From JAICLL01 sp035252155 (GTDB lineage: Bacteria; Planctomycetota; Planctomycetia; Pirellulales; JAICIG01): DNA of 15,514 nucleotides. Shown piece after piece: positions 6,585-13,575 of this stretch. The first letter of the stretch is position 1. Each line of letters begins with the position of its first letter. The DNA lies in assembly GCA_035252155.1 (NCBI GenBank), contig DATFDL010000313.1, forward strand, positions 1 through 15,514. Direction: 5' to 3'. A model generated the notes under the pieces. That model was not told the origin of the DNA. It saw only the letters and a program-made list of their open reading frames with translations, and searched no databases. Position numbers and translations under genes: made by a program.

Positions 6585-8003
6585 ATGAGTGCTTTACCCC
6601 GAACGATGTTCGACAAAATCTGGGACGCCCATGTGGTTCACGCCGAACCGGGCAACCAGACCATTCTGTATATCGACTTGCACCTGGTTCACGAAGTGAC
6701 CAGTCCCCAAGCCTTCGAAGCCCTGCGGCTGGCCGGGCGGCGGGTGCGGCGGCCCGAGCGCACGGTGGCCACGCCCGACCATAACGTGCCGACCACCGAC
6801 CGCCGACTGCCGATCGCCGACCCCATCTCGAAACAGCAGATCGACACCTTGCGGCGCAACTGCCAAGAGTTCGGCATTCGCATGTACGACCTGGGCGATC
6901 GCCAGCAAGGCATTGTGCACGTCATCGGCCCCGAGCTGGGGTTGACGCAGCCGGGCATGACCATCGTCTGCGGCGACAGCCACACCGCCACGCACGGGGC
7001 GTTCGGGGCGCTCGCCTTTGGCATTGGCACCAGCGAAGTCGAGCATGTGCTGGCGACGCAGACGCTGTTGCAGTACAAGCCCAAGACAATGGAGATACGC
7101 GTCGATGGCCGGCTCGCGCCGGGCGTCACCGCGAAGGATCTCATCCTCTTTATTATCGGCCGGCTCACCACCGACGGCGGCACCGGCTATTGCATCGAAT
7201 ATACCGGCGAGGCCATCCGCGCGCTCAGCATGGAAGAGCGGATGACCGTCTGCAATATGACGATCGAGGCCGGCGCTCGGGCCGGCATGATCGCTCCCGA
7301 CGAGAAAACCTTTGAGTATCTGCGCGGACGCGAATTCGTCCCGCGCGATTTCGAGGCGGCGGTGGCCCGCTGGCGGCAGTTGCCCAGCGACGCCGGAGCG
7401 AAGTACGACCGCGTTGAAGTTTTCAACGCCGCCGACGTGGCGCCGCAGGTGACCTGGGGCACCAATCCGGCTCAGGTGGCTCCGGTCAATGCCCGCGTGC
7501 CTGACCCCGCGCAGTTCCACGACGACAACGACCGCAAGAGTGCCGCGCGAGCGCTCGAATACATGAACCTGCAGCCCGGCACGCCGCTGGCCGAGCTGCC
7601 GCTCGACCGTGTCTTTATCGGCTCTTGCACCAACAGCCGCATCGAAGACTTGCGGGCAGCGGCGGCCGTCGTTCGCGGCTATCATGTCTCGGACCGGGTG
7701 CATGCGATGGTGGTGCCCGGCAGCGGCCAGGTGAAAGAGCAAGCCGAACGCGAAGGACTCGATCGGCTGTTCCAGGCGGCGGGCTTTGAATGGCGCGAGG
7801 CGGGCTGCAGCATGTGCCTGGGCATGAACCCCGACATCTTGCAGCCGGGCCAACGTTGCGCCTCGACCAGCAACCGCAACTTCGAGGGCCGGCAGGGCAA
7901 AGGCGGGCGCACTCATCTGGTGTCGCCCGCCATGGCCGCCGCCGCCGCCGTCGCCGGGCATTTTGTGGATATTCGAGACTGGAAGTACAACACGCAGGTA
8001 TAA
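6585..8003 (+). CDS. leuC: 3-isopropylmalate dehydratase large subunit
   Basis: LeuC is the iron-sulfur subunit of isopropylmalate isomerase, which converts 2-isopropylmalate to 3-isopropylmalate in leucine biosynthesis together with LeuD. The 472-residue length is normal. It starts with the typical RTMFDKIWDAHVV, then HLVHEVTSPQAFEALR (33-48), VATPDHNVPT (61-70), CGDSHTATHGAFGALAFGIGTSEVEHVLATQ (129-159), and the cluster ligands Cys348 (IGSCTNSR) plus Cys408 and Cys411 (GCSMCLGMN). The C-terminal CASTSNRNFEGRQG and THLVSPAMAAAAA are intact, so the enzyme should be functional. The ATG at 6585 lacks a strong ribosome-binding site; an ATG at 6606 is possible but would remove part of the conserved N-terminus. 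The partner leuD does not follow directly: two unrelated genes lie between them (8020-9586). Confidence 0.97.
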   Translation: MSALPRTMFDKIWDAHVVHAEPGNQTILYIDLHLVHEVTSPQAFEALRLAGRRVRRPERTVATPDHNVPTTDRRLPIADPISKQQIDTLRRNCQEFGIRMYDLGDRQQGIVHVIGPELGLTQPGMTIVCGDSHTATHGAFGALAFGIGTSEVEHVLATQTLLQYKPKTMEIRVDGRLAPGVTAKDLILFIIGRLTTDGGTGYCIEYTGEAIRALSMEERMTVCNMTIEAGARAGMIAPDEKTFEYLRGREFVPRDFEAAVARWRQLPSDAGAKYDRVEVFNAADVAPQVTWGTNPAQVAPVNARVPDPAQFHDDNDRKSAARALEYMNLQPGTPLAELPLDRVFIGSCTNSRIEDLRAAAAVVRGYHVSDRVHAMVVPGSGQVKEQAEREGLDRLFQAAGFEWREAGCSMCLGMNPDILQPGQRCASTSNRNFEGRQGKGGRTHLVSPAMAAAAAVAGHFVDIRDWKYNTQV

Positions 8004-8019
8004 TTGATTGCGGTGTTGA

Positions 8020-8445
8020 ATGCCGCTGATGTACCGGGTGATGACGCCCGATGGCAACAAACCGAAAATCGGCGACACCGCGCGTACCTTGGGCGTTCGA
8101 GTGCCGCCGAATCCAAAACCGGATATTGAGTTGAACTCCGATGGAACCGTTGAGCCCCGGCGCGGTGGAATGTCGGTGTCACCCGATCTCCAATCGCTTC
8201 CAAGCCATCGGGTTCCGATTCGCTACGTTATGCTGAAACCCGACGCTCAAGGGCGGAATAAGCACGATGTTTGCTGGCGGGTAGGCACTGGGCCATTCGT
8301 CGATGGCGTTATCACCGATCGCCTCGTTCTTAGGTTGGACCGCAATGACCATGGCTTCGTAGAGCCCGCCTATCGAATGTCCCTCAGTGAATATCAAACA
8401 GCGCTCGCGGCAACGCAGGGCGATTGGATCGCTGTGAATCCTTGA
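8020..8445 (+). CDS. Small protein resembling Tse2-type ADP-ribosyltransferase-fold toxins
   Basis: 141 residues with no signal peptide or membrane segment. The order of motifs resembles what I recall of Pseudomonas Tse2, a type VI secretion toxin with an ADP-ribosyltransferase-like fold: a hydrophobic-Tyr-Arg start (YR at 5-6), KPDIELNSDGTVEP (33-46), GGMSV (49-53), then WRVG...DG (86-96), a run of alternating hydrophobics with LRLDRNDHGFVEPAYRM (104-120), and a helical end. Tse2 shows the comparable DI...DG...P..GG.SV and H..I.PA..M. The likeness is remote, so toxicity is inference. It starts 16 bases after the leuC stop and ends 22 bases before the next gene, so all are probably cotranscribed. 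Other in-frame ATGs lie at 8029 and 8041; no strong ribosome-binding site separates them. Base use looks AT-richer than in leuC, consistent with acquisition. It could also be a housekeeping protein of unknown function. Confidence 0.7.
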   Translation: MPLMYRVMTPDGNKPKIGDTARTLGVRVPPNPKPDIELNSDGTVEPRRGGMSVSPDLQSLPSHRVPIRYVMLKPDAQGRNKHDVCWRVGTGPFVDGVITDRLVLRLDRNDHGFVEPAYRMSLSEYQTALAATQGDWIAVNP

Positions 8446-8467
8446 TTGCATACCTGGGGTAATTGAA

Positions 8468-9586
8468 ATGGCTGTCCATCAAGCAAAACAATCTCACCTC
8501 AAGAGTTATGTGCGACTACTCGTCGACTTGCATCGCCTTGTTGCGACTAACGCAGCAGATTCCGACGAAGCCGACGATTTACGCGATCAGATGGATCCGC
8601 ACTGGTACAAATTGGCGGACGTCGAGGTGCGGTTGGCAAGCGCGTTGGGAGCCGATTTGAATTGGTTCGATCAGGGGCGTGACGATCAGGTGCAAATTGA
8701 AGATTTGCTCATCGGCCTTTGTCTTCTAAGCACAGCCGAACTGGATGCGGCACCCGAAGCCAGAAGGTTCCGCGCGGCGCTCGACGAACGATTATCCCGG
8801 CTGGATCGTTCCAAGCAAGCACGCCTCATAGGGCTACAGGCCGATCTTCATTCAATCGGCACGAATCGGGTGGAAATGCTGACTGGCTCCGGGCAAACAG
8901 CAAGAGACTTTCAGGCAGCAACAAATCGCCACGAATGGGACGCGGCTTTGACGATCTTGCGCGAGCACGAAAACGAAATCTCGCCCGCCGAGGTAGCGGC
9001 CATGCGCGGCGTCTGCTGGGGGCAACTGGGAAATCATGAGCTGGCAGCGATCTTTTTTGGCGAAGCGGTGCGCCTGGATCCTACCAACATCGAAGTGGAA
9101 TCGTGCTACTTGAGATCGCTGATTCGTTGCGGTCGCCTGGACGACGCCCGAAGGTCGGCGAGGTTCATTGTCAATAAAAGCGCAAACGCTTACCGTCAGA
9201 TGCTCGCGGCCGACATACTTTTCGATTGCTTGACGGCGAGCTCGGATCGCAAGCGCGAACAGTGGGAAGAGATTGTCAAGGTGGTCGATCGTGCGGCCAT
9301 TGATCCAACCGCGGCGTCTGGCGAGCCGCATCTGCGGCAAATTGTCTGCTCGGCTTATTTAGGCGCGGCGATCTGTTGTGCGCGCCTCGGTGATTTAGAC
9401 AAAGCGGACCAAACGTACAACACGGCTCATTTGTTTTGTGACAGCGATTGCACGGCCGAATCACGCAGCGTCCGCCGGCCAGCTCGCATCGAAGACCGCT
9501 CGCGATTCGCCGATGTCATCCAACTGGAAAGAACCGCGCTCGGCGCTGAGCAATTTCCGATTGCACCCAGCCTGTCGATGACTTAA
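8468..9586 (+). CDS. TPR-like helical protein of unknown function
   Basis: This 372-residue soluble, mainly alpha-helical protein lies between the Tse2-like gene and leuD. I do not recognise a named function. The N-terminal part has a stretch DSDEADDLRDQMDPHWYKL (31-49), followed by helices to about 140. From about 150 to 325 there are tetratricopeptide-like helical pairs, the clearest being RGVCWGQLGNHELAAIFFGEAVRLDPTN (180-207) and YLGAAICCARLGDLDKADQTYNTA (297-320). TPR repeats bind other proteins, so it may be a partner, chaperone or antagonist of the product of the gene 22 bases upstream; that is inference. GGGG lies about 8 bases before the ATG. Its codon use looks less GC-biased than leuC and leuD. 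It ends 12 bases before leuD, so it appears to be read in the leu transcript. Confidence 0.75.
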   Translation: MAVHQAKQSHLKSYVRLLVDLHRLVATNAADSDEADDLRDQMDPHWYKLADVEVRLASALGADLNWFDQGRDDQVQIEDLLIGLCLLSTAELDAAPEARRFRAALDERLSRLDRSKQARLIGLQADLHSIGTNRVEMLTGSGQTARDFQAATNRHEWDAALTILREHENEISPAEVAAMRGVCWGQLGNHELAAIFFGEAVRLDPTNIEVESCYLRSLIRCGRLDDARRSARFIVNKSANAYRQMLAADILFDCLTASSDRKREQWEEIVKVVDRAAIDPTAASGEPHLRQIVCSAYLGAAICCARLGDLDKADQTYNTAHLFCDSDCTAESRSVRRPARIEDRSRFADVIQLERTALGAEQFPIAPSLSMT

Positions 9587-9598
9587 CTTGCTACCATC

Positions 9599-10189
9599 AT
9601 GAAACCCTTCACCCACCACACCGGCCTGGTCGCTCCGATGGACCGGGCCAATGTCGATACCGACCAGATCATTCCCAAGCAATTTCTGAAGCGGATTGAG
9701 CGAACCGGCTTCGGGCAGTTTTTGTTTTTCGATTGGCGGCAGTTGCCCGACGGCTCTCCGGACCCGAAGTTCGAATTGAATCGTCCCGAATATCGCGGCG
9801 CCACAATTCTGCTGGCGCGGCGCAATTTCGGCTGCGGGTCGAGCCGCGAACACGCGCCCTGGGCCTTGGAAGATTTTGGTTTTCGCGCCATTATCGCTCC
9901 CAGTTTCGCCGACATTTTTTACAACAACTGCTTCAAGAACGGCCTGTTGCCCATCCGGCTCGACGAGGCGCTGGTGGACGACTTGTTCCGCCGGGCGGCC
10001 GAGTACCCCGGTTATCGGCTGACCATCGACTTGCAGAATCAGACCATCCGCGACGAACACGGGCTGGATCTCTCGTTCGATGTCGAGCCGTTCCGGCGGC
10101 ACTGCCTGCTGAACGGCCTGGACGACATCGGCTTGACGCTGGCTCACGAAGACAAAATCGCCGCCTATGAGGCGGCATCTGTAGGATGA
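9599..10189 (+). CDS. leuD: 3-isopropylmalate dehydratase small subunit
   Basis: LeuD is the swivel-domain subunit that pairs with LeuC to isomerise 2-isopropylmalate in leucine biosynthesis. Its 196 residues are a normal length. Diagnostic segments are GLVAPMDRANVDTDQIIPKQFLKRI (10-34), GFGQFLFFDWR (38-48), ATILLARRNFGCGSSREHAPWALEDFGFRAIIAPSFADIFYNNCFKNGLLPI (about 69-120) and the closing domain with DLSFDVEPFRRHCLLNGLDDIGLTL. The conserved Cys-Gly-Ser-Ser-Arg-Glu-His loop that contacts substrate is intact. The start is fixed by the conserved MKPFTHHTGL beginning, although no clear ribosome-binding site precedes it. Its stop overlaps the region containing the ribosome-binding site of the following small TPR gene, so the two are probably translationally coupled. 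Confidence 0.97.
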   Translation: MKPFTHHTGLVAPMDRANVDTDQIIPKQFLKRIERTGFGQFLFFDWRQLPDGSPDPKFELNRPEYRGATILLARRNFGCGSSREHAPWALEDFGFRAIIAPSFADIFYNNCFKNGLLPIRLDEALVDDLFRRAAEYPGYRLTIDLQNQTIRDEHGLDLSFDVEPFRRHCLLNGLDDIGLTLAHEDKIAAYEAASVG

Positions 10190-10191
10190 CC

Positions 10192-10509
10192 ATGCCCACG
10201 CGCCGCGAACGTATCGAAGCGATGCTGGTCGACGATCCGAAAGACACCTTTCTGCGCTACAGCCTGGCGATGGAGCTGGCCAAAGAAGGCGAGCACCCGC
10301 GAAGTCTCCAGCGGTTGGGCGAGCTGATGGCCGACGACCCGCCCTACGTGCCGGCGTTTTTTCGCACGGGCCAGCAGCTTGCCGAGCTGGGCCGAATTGA
10401 AGAAGCCCGGGCCGCTCTGCGCGACGGCATCGAGCAGGCGCGGCAGCAAGGCGATCTGCACGCCGCCAGCGAAATGAGCGAACTGCTCAGCTCCTTGGGC
10501 CAAGCGTAG
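10192..10509 (+). CDS. Small tetratricopeptide-repeat protein
   Basis: A 105-residue, soluble, helical protein. The segments FLRYSLAMELAKEGEHPRSLQRLGELMADDP and AFFRTGQQLAELGRIEEARAALRDGIEQARQQG form about two TPR-like helical pairs, a protein-interaction scaffold. The partner and role are unknown. Two starts are possible: an ATG at 10186 overlapping the leuD stop, and an ATG at 10192. I chose 10192 because TAGGA at 10182-10186 lies 5 bases before it, whereas that motif would touch the earlier ATG. Either way it is tightly coupled to leuD and probably part of the same transcript. A 55-bp inverted repeat lies shortly after its stop. Confidence 0.85.
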   Translation: MPTRRERIEAMLVDDPKDTFLRYSLAMELAKEGEHPRSLQRLGELMADDPPYVPAFFRTGQQLAELGRIEEARAALRDGIEQARQQGDLHAASEMSELLSSLGQA

Positions 10510-10525
10510 GCGTTTTGGATTTCTT

Positions 10526-10580
10526 GGATTTTCGATTTTGGATTTTGGATGATGGTCGGAAAATCCAAAATCGAAAATCC
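10526..10580. repeat. AT-rich 21-bp perfect inverted repeat
   Basis: The arms at 10526-10546 and 10560-10580 are perfect reverse complements over 21 bases and are built from units of GGATTTT / AAAATCC, with a 13-base loop. Extra copies of the same unit extend on both sides (for example TTTTGGATT at 10513-10521). It is much AT-richer than its surroundings. The element sits between the small TPR gene and the transporter gene and could serve as a terminator-like hairpin or be a dispersed repeat. It overlaps the first 32 bases of the longest transporter reading frame. Confidence 0.85.
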
Positions 10581-11886
10581 AAAATCCAAATTCGCTAGCG
10601 GTGTGCGTCACCGAGTCGTATTGATTACGACTCTGGCGTCGTTGGTTCTCTACCTCGATCGCTACTGCCTTTCGGAGCTGCTCAAGTACAAGCCGGTCGT
10701 CGCCGACCTGGGGCTAAACGAAGATCAAACCTCCTGGAGCCTGAGCGCGTTCTTCTGGTCGTACGCGCTGTTGCAAGTGCCGGCTGGTTGGCTGGCCGAT
10801 CGGTTTGGGCCGCGCCGGCTCTATTTCTTCTACATCGTCGGTTGGTCGCTGTTCGCGGCGGCCACCGGCCTGGCCGACGGCTTCGCCATGCTCTTCCTGA
10901 TCCGTTTGGCATTGGGCATCATGCAGGCCGGGGCTTATCCCGCCAGCGGCAGTTTGCTCAGCCGCTGGGTGCCCTTGGCCGAACGCGGGTGGGCCAGCGC
11001 CATGATCGGCTTTGGCGGGCGAATCGGCGCCGCGGCCGCCACCGCCTTCACCACGCGAATGATCATCGTCTCGGGCGATTGGCGATGGATCATGCTGCTC
11101 TATGGCGGTTTGGGCGCCGTGGTGGCGGCGGCCTATTGGTGGATTGTTCGCGATTGGCCGGCCGAACATCCCGCGGTCAATGCGGCCGAACGCGCGTTGA
11201 TCGCGGGTGACCGCCCACTTGAAGCCGAACCGCACTCCGCGGCGTCCAACCAGTTCGACGATTCGCTGGCGGCGTTCAAGTATCTGCTGACCAGCGGCAG
11301 CATGTGGTGGATGTGCCTGGCGCAGGTGACCACGAATTTCGGCTGGGTCTTTCTGGTGACGTTGCTGCCGAGCTATCTGGTCCAGGGACGCGGTTTCTCC
11401 GATCAGTTGGGGGCCAACATGAACGCCGTGGTGCTGGTGGCCGGCATGGCGGGCATGTTGCTCGGCGGACGAATCACCGATGCCGTTTCGCGCCGTCTCG
11501 GCGTGCGTTGGGGCCGGGCATTGCCAATCGCCCTTTCGCGGTTTGTGGCGGCGGCGGCCTACGTGGCCGTGATCTACCTGGCGCCGCCTTGGGCCGTGGT
11601 CGCCGCCTTTTGCCTGGTGGCCATCGCCACCGACCTGGGCGTGCCGGCCACGTGGGCCTTCGCGCAAGACGTCGGCGGCAAATACGCCGGCGCCGTTCTC
11701 GGCTGGGGAAACATGTGGGGCAATTTCGGCTCAGCCGCCGCGCCGGTGGTCGTCGACTTGCTCGGCCACCGCGGCGATCAACCGATGGATTGGAACGCCG
11801 GGCTAGTGGCCTGCGCCGCGGCGTTTTTTATTTCCGGCATCGCCGCGTTTGGCATCGATGCCACCAAACCCGTGATGGTGAGATGA
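10549..11886 (+). CDS. Major facilitator superfamily transporter (ACS-family-like)
   Basis: Inner-membrane secondary transporter of up to 445 residues with about 12 hydrophobic segments in two halves around a soluble loop (about 200-240). YLDRYCLSELLKYKPVVADLGL with SLSAFFWSYALLQVPAGWLADRFGPRRLY is typical of the anion:cation symporter branch of the MFS, including the GxLaDRfGpRr loop. The substrate is unknown; family members carry organic anions such as sugar acids and phthalates. The first 11 or so residues after MMVG (KSKIENPKSKF) are translation of the AT-rich inverted repeat, so the true start may lie later; a GTG at 10603 would give a 427-residue protein starting just before the first helix. 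Neither start has a good ribosome-binding site. It lies 39 bases after the TPR gene on the same strand, but the hairpin between them may limit read-through. A link to leucine or isopropylmalate transport is speculation. Confidence 0.88.
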   Translation: MMVGKSKIENPKSKFASGVRHRVVLITTLASLVLYLDRYCLSELLKYKPVVADLGLNEDQTSWSLSAFFWSYALLQVPAGWLADRFGPRRLYFFYIVGWSLFAAATGLADGFAMLFLIRLALGIMQAGAYPASGSLLSRWVPLAERGWASAMIGFGGRIGAAAATAFTTRMIIVSGDWRWIMLLYGGLGAVVAAAYWWIVRDWPAEHPAVNAAERALIAGDRPLEAEPHSAASNQFDDSLAAFKYLLTSGSMWWMCLAQVTTNFGWVFLVTLLPSYLVQGRGFSDQLGANMNAVVLVAGMAGMLLGGRITDAVSRRLGVRWGRALPIALSRFVAAAAYVAVIYLAPPWAVVAAFCLVAIATDLGVPATWAFAQDVGGKYAGAVLGWGNMWGNFGSAAAPVVVDLLGHRGDQPMDWNAGLVACAAAFFISGIAAFGIDATKPVMVR

Positions 11887-11943
11887 CGCCGTTGTCGAAA
11901 CTCGTGCCCTGCAAACAGGCTCTCGACACGAAAAGCCGATAGC

Positions 11944-11973
11944 TTGTTGCTTGGCGTTCGCCGCGGTTAAAAT
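11944..11973 (+). promoter_or_regulatory. Candidate promoter for the toxin-antitoxin-EcsC cluster
   Basis: TTGTTG at 11944-11949 and TAAAAT at 11968-11973 are separated by 18 bases, an acceptable sigma-70-like arrangement, about 70 bases before the first gene of the cluster. The 156-base gap after the transporter contains no gene. Toxin-antitoxin operons are often autoregulated by the antitoxin, and an operator could overlap this site, but I see no clear palindrome there. Confidence 0.35.
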
Positions 11974-12042
11974 GAAATTGCCCCGGGCAGCGCCTAATTG
12001 CGTGATCGAAGCCGACCCGCCAAAGGAAGGCAGCCTGACGCG

Positions 12043-12318
12043 ATGTATGTCGACATTATTTGGGATCTGCCCGACGATCCTACTGGCAACGTCCAACACA
12101 TCGCCGAGCACGGCGTGAGCCGCGAAGAGGTCGAAGAAGTGTTCCATGATCCGAATAGCACCCAAGAGCGCAGCCGTTCATCGGAAAACGAGATCACTTT
12201 CGGCCACACATCAACCGGACGGCACCTGGCGGTTGTTTGGCAGCAAGTCGAGGATGATCCGCTGATGGTATATCCGGTAACGGCTTACGATGTCCCGGAA
12301 CGCAGGAGACGACGATGA
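12043..12318 (+). CDS. BrnT-like toxin of a type II toxin-antitoxin pair
   Basis: 91 residues. The pattern W-D...N-x-x-HI-x-EHGVSREEVEEVFHDP (7-37), a central ERSRSSENEITFGHTSTGRHLAVVWQ (42-67) and a final strand VYPVTAYDVPERRRRR (76-91) fit the small BrnT/RelE-like ribonuclease toxins, which cut mRNA or stop translation. The N-terminal HGV-EEVEEV helix and the G-x-T-x-x-GR-x-L strand are the most diagnostic parts. The start is the ATG at 12043, with AAGGAAGG about 12 bases upstream; an upstream TTG at 11998 is less likely. The stop overlaps the ATG of the next gene (ATGA), as is usual for such pairs. Canonical BrnT partners are ribbon-helix-helix proteins (BrnA), whereas here the partner has an XRE-type fold, so it could instead be a distinct RelE-superfamily branch. 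Confidence 0.75.
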   Translation: MYVDIIWDLPDDPTGNVQHIAEHGVSREEVEEVFHDPNSTQERSRSSENEITFGHTSTGRHLAVVWQQVEDDPLMVYPVTAYDVPERRRRR

Positions 12319-12710
12319 AATTCCGTAGCCGCGAAATGAAGATCGAGCGATCGCCGGAAGAGATGCAGCGTGTCGCGGAGATACGCGAGCGTTTTCAGCG
12401 CGAGCGTCCGACCGCCGAAGAACTTGCGGCGAGCGGCGAATACGATCCACCAATTCCGCAGAGCGATTATTGGGATTTTGTCGAGATGCTGATAGAGCTG
12501 CGCGCCGCTCGACAGGCAGCGGGGCTAAGCCGTGAGGATCTCGCTGAACGCATGGCCGTCAACCTCGACTACGTCGCACAGTTAGAAGCGGGGCGTACCA
12601 GCCTGGATCTCAGTATGTTGCGCCGCTACGCCGCGGCGTTAGGGAAGCAAATCATATTTTGCGTGAGCGATTTGCCCGCGAGCGGAACCTTAACCGAATC
12701 GAACAGTTGA
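12315..12710 (+). CDS. XRE-type helix-turn-helix antitoxin
   Basis: 131 residues. A charged N-terminal part (1-50) with SPEEMQRVAEIRERFQRERPTAEELAASGEY precedes a helix-turn-helix of the Cro/C1 (XRE) type at about 56-108: MLIELRAARQAAGLSREDLAERMAVNLDYVAQLEAGRTSLDLSMLRRYAAALG. The N-terminal extension probably wraps the toxin. It should neutralise the 12043-12318 product and repress its own promoter. The ATG overlaps the toxin stop by 4 bases, with AGGAG 6 bases upstream, supporting translational coupling. Toxin-first gene order is found in several TA families. It ends 10 bases before the EcsC-family gene, so the three are likely cotranscribed. Confidence 0.85.
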   Translation: MKFRSREMKIERSPEEMQRVAEIRERFQRERPTAEELAASGEYDPPIPQSDYWDFVEMLIELRAARQAAGLSREDLAERMAVNLDYVAQLEAGRTSLDLSMLRRYAAALGKQIIFCVSDLPASGTLTESNS

Positions 12711-12720
12711 AGATCCGCGG

Positions 12721-13575
12721 ATGGACGATTATCTTGAGGAAGCCAAAGCGGAGATTGCTCGCTGGGAATCGGAAGGACCGGGTTTTCTTGCGGCGGTTGG
12801 AGACATCGTTTTATGGGCGCCCCAGAAAGCCGCTGAAAAGCTCATCCCCGAGGCTGTTCAAGACGCGGTGGCGACAGCAATTGAACGTTTTCTTTCCGGG
12901 CTCGATTCATTGGCGCGTTCCCTTTTTGATGTCGATGAGATCCGTCGCCGCGTTGGTACGCTCCGAAGCGGCAATGGTCACGAGCTCAAATGCGCCGATG
13001 AAGCGGCGAAGCACTACTGGAATTGGCATGTCGGCTACGCGGCGGCCGAAGGCGGTGCCGCTGGGGCCGCGGGACTGGTTGGGCTGGCGGCTGACGTCCC
13101 GGCACTGTTCACCGTTGCATTGCGCCTTATCCAACAGATTGGCACGTGTTACGGTTACGACGTGTCTACAGAAGCCGAACGGAAGTACGTCCTACACATT
13201 TTGCGCACCGGTTCAACCGGAGACCTCAAGGCCAAGCTTGAGTGCCTCATTGGACTGAAGCAGATTGAGGAAATACTTCTCAATGTAACTTGGAAGAAAA
13301 TGGGCGAATCATATGCGCGCGGCGAAATCAGCAGGCTGGCTGCCCTATTCGGGATAAAGAAATTTGCCAAGAGCCTGGGGATTCAGGTCACGAAGCGCAA
13401 GGCGTTGCAGATGGTCCCCGTTGTCGGAGCACTTGTAGGAGCGTCCTTCAATGCGACCTTCGTAAATGATATCAGCCGAGCCGCGTATATGAGTTATCGG
13501 CGCAGATGGATTGCCGAGCGCGAACCGGGGAATGGGGGAGACTCTGAATCAACAGCCCTGATCCCTCGAAATTAG
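12721..13575 (+). CDS. EcsC family protein
   Basis: 284 residues. The glycine/alanine-rich segment AEGGAAGAAGLVGLAADVPALFTVALRLIQQIGTCYGYD (about 109-147) and VPVVGALVGASFNATFVNDISRAAYMSYRRRW (about 232-263) are the hallmark blocks of EcsC-family proteins; an N-terminal amphipathic part (1-70) precedes them. EcsC was named after a gene next to an ABC transporter in Bacillus, but its biochemical role is unclear; the hydrophobic stretches suggest membrane association. It begins 10 bases after the antitoxin stop, and a weak GAAG precedes the ATG. Base composition seems lower in GC than the leu genes. Its stop overlaps by 4 bases the stop of the convergent Uma2-family gene. A role in the toxin-antitoxin module is possible but not shown. 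Confidence 0.85.
   Translation: MDDYLEEAKAEIARWESEGPGFLAAVGDIVLWAPQKAAEKLIPEAVQDAVATAIERFLSGLDSLARSLFDVDEIRRRVGTLRSGNGHELKCADEAAKHYWNWHVGYAAAEGGAAGAAGLVGLAADVPALFTVALRLIQQIGTCYGYDVSTEAERKYVLHILRTGSTGDLKAKLECLIGLKQIEEILLNVTWKKMGESYARGEISRLAALFGIKKFAKSLGIQVTKRKALQMVPVVGALVGASFNATFVNDISRAAYMSYRRRWIAEREPGNGGDSESTALIPRN

Noticed and set aside
7999..8004. TATAAT at the leuC stop as a promoter for the Tse2-like gene
   Set aside because: It contains the leuC stop codon, lies only 15 bases from the start codon, and has no -35 box at suitable spacing; probably chance.
6594..8078. Long minus-strand open frame opposite leuC
   Set aside because: leuC is unmistakable on the plus strand. The antisense product is rich in His, Arg and Ala without a family pattern.
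10714..11667. Minus-strand open frame opposite the MFS transporter
   Set aside because: The plus-strand protein has about 12 membrane segments and MFS motifs; the antisense product is hydrophilic and low in complexity.
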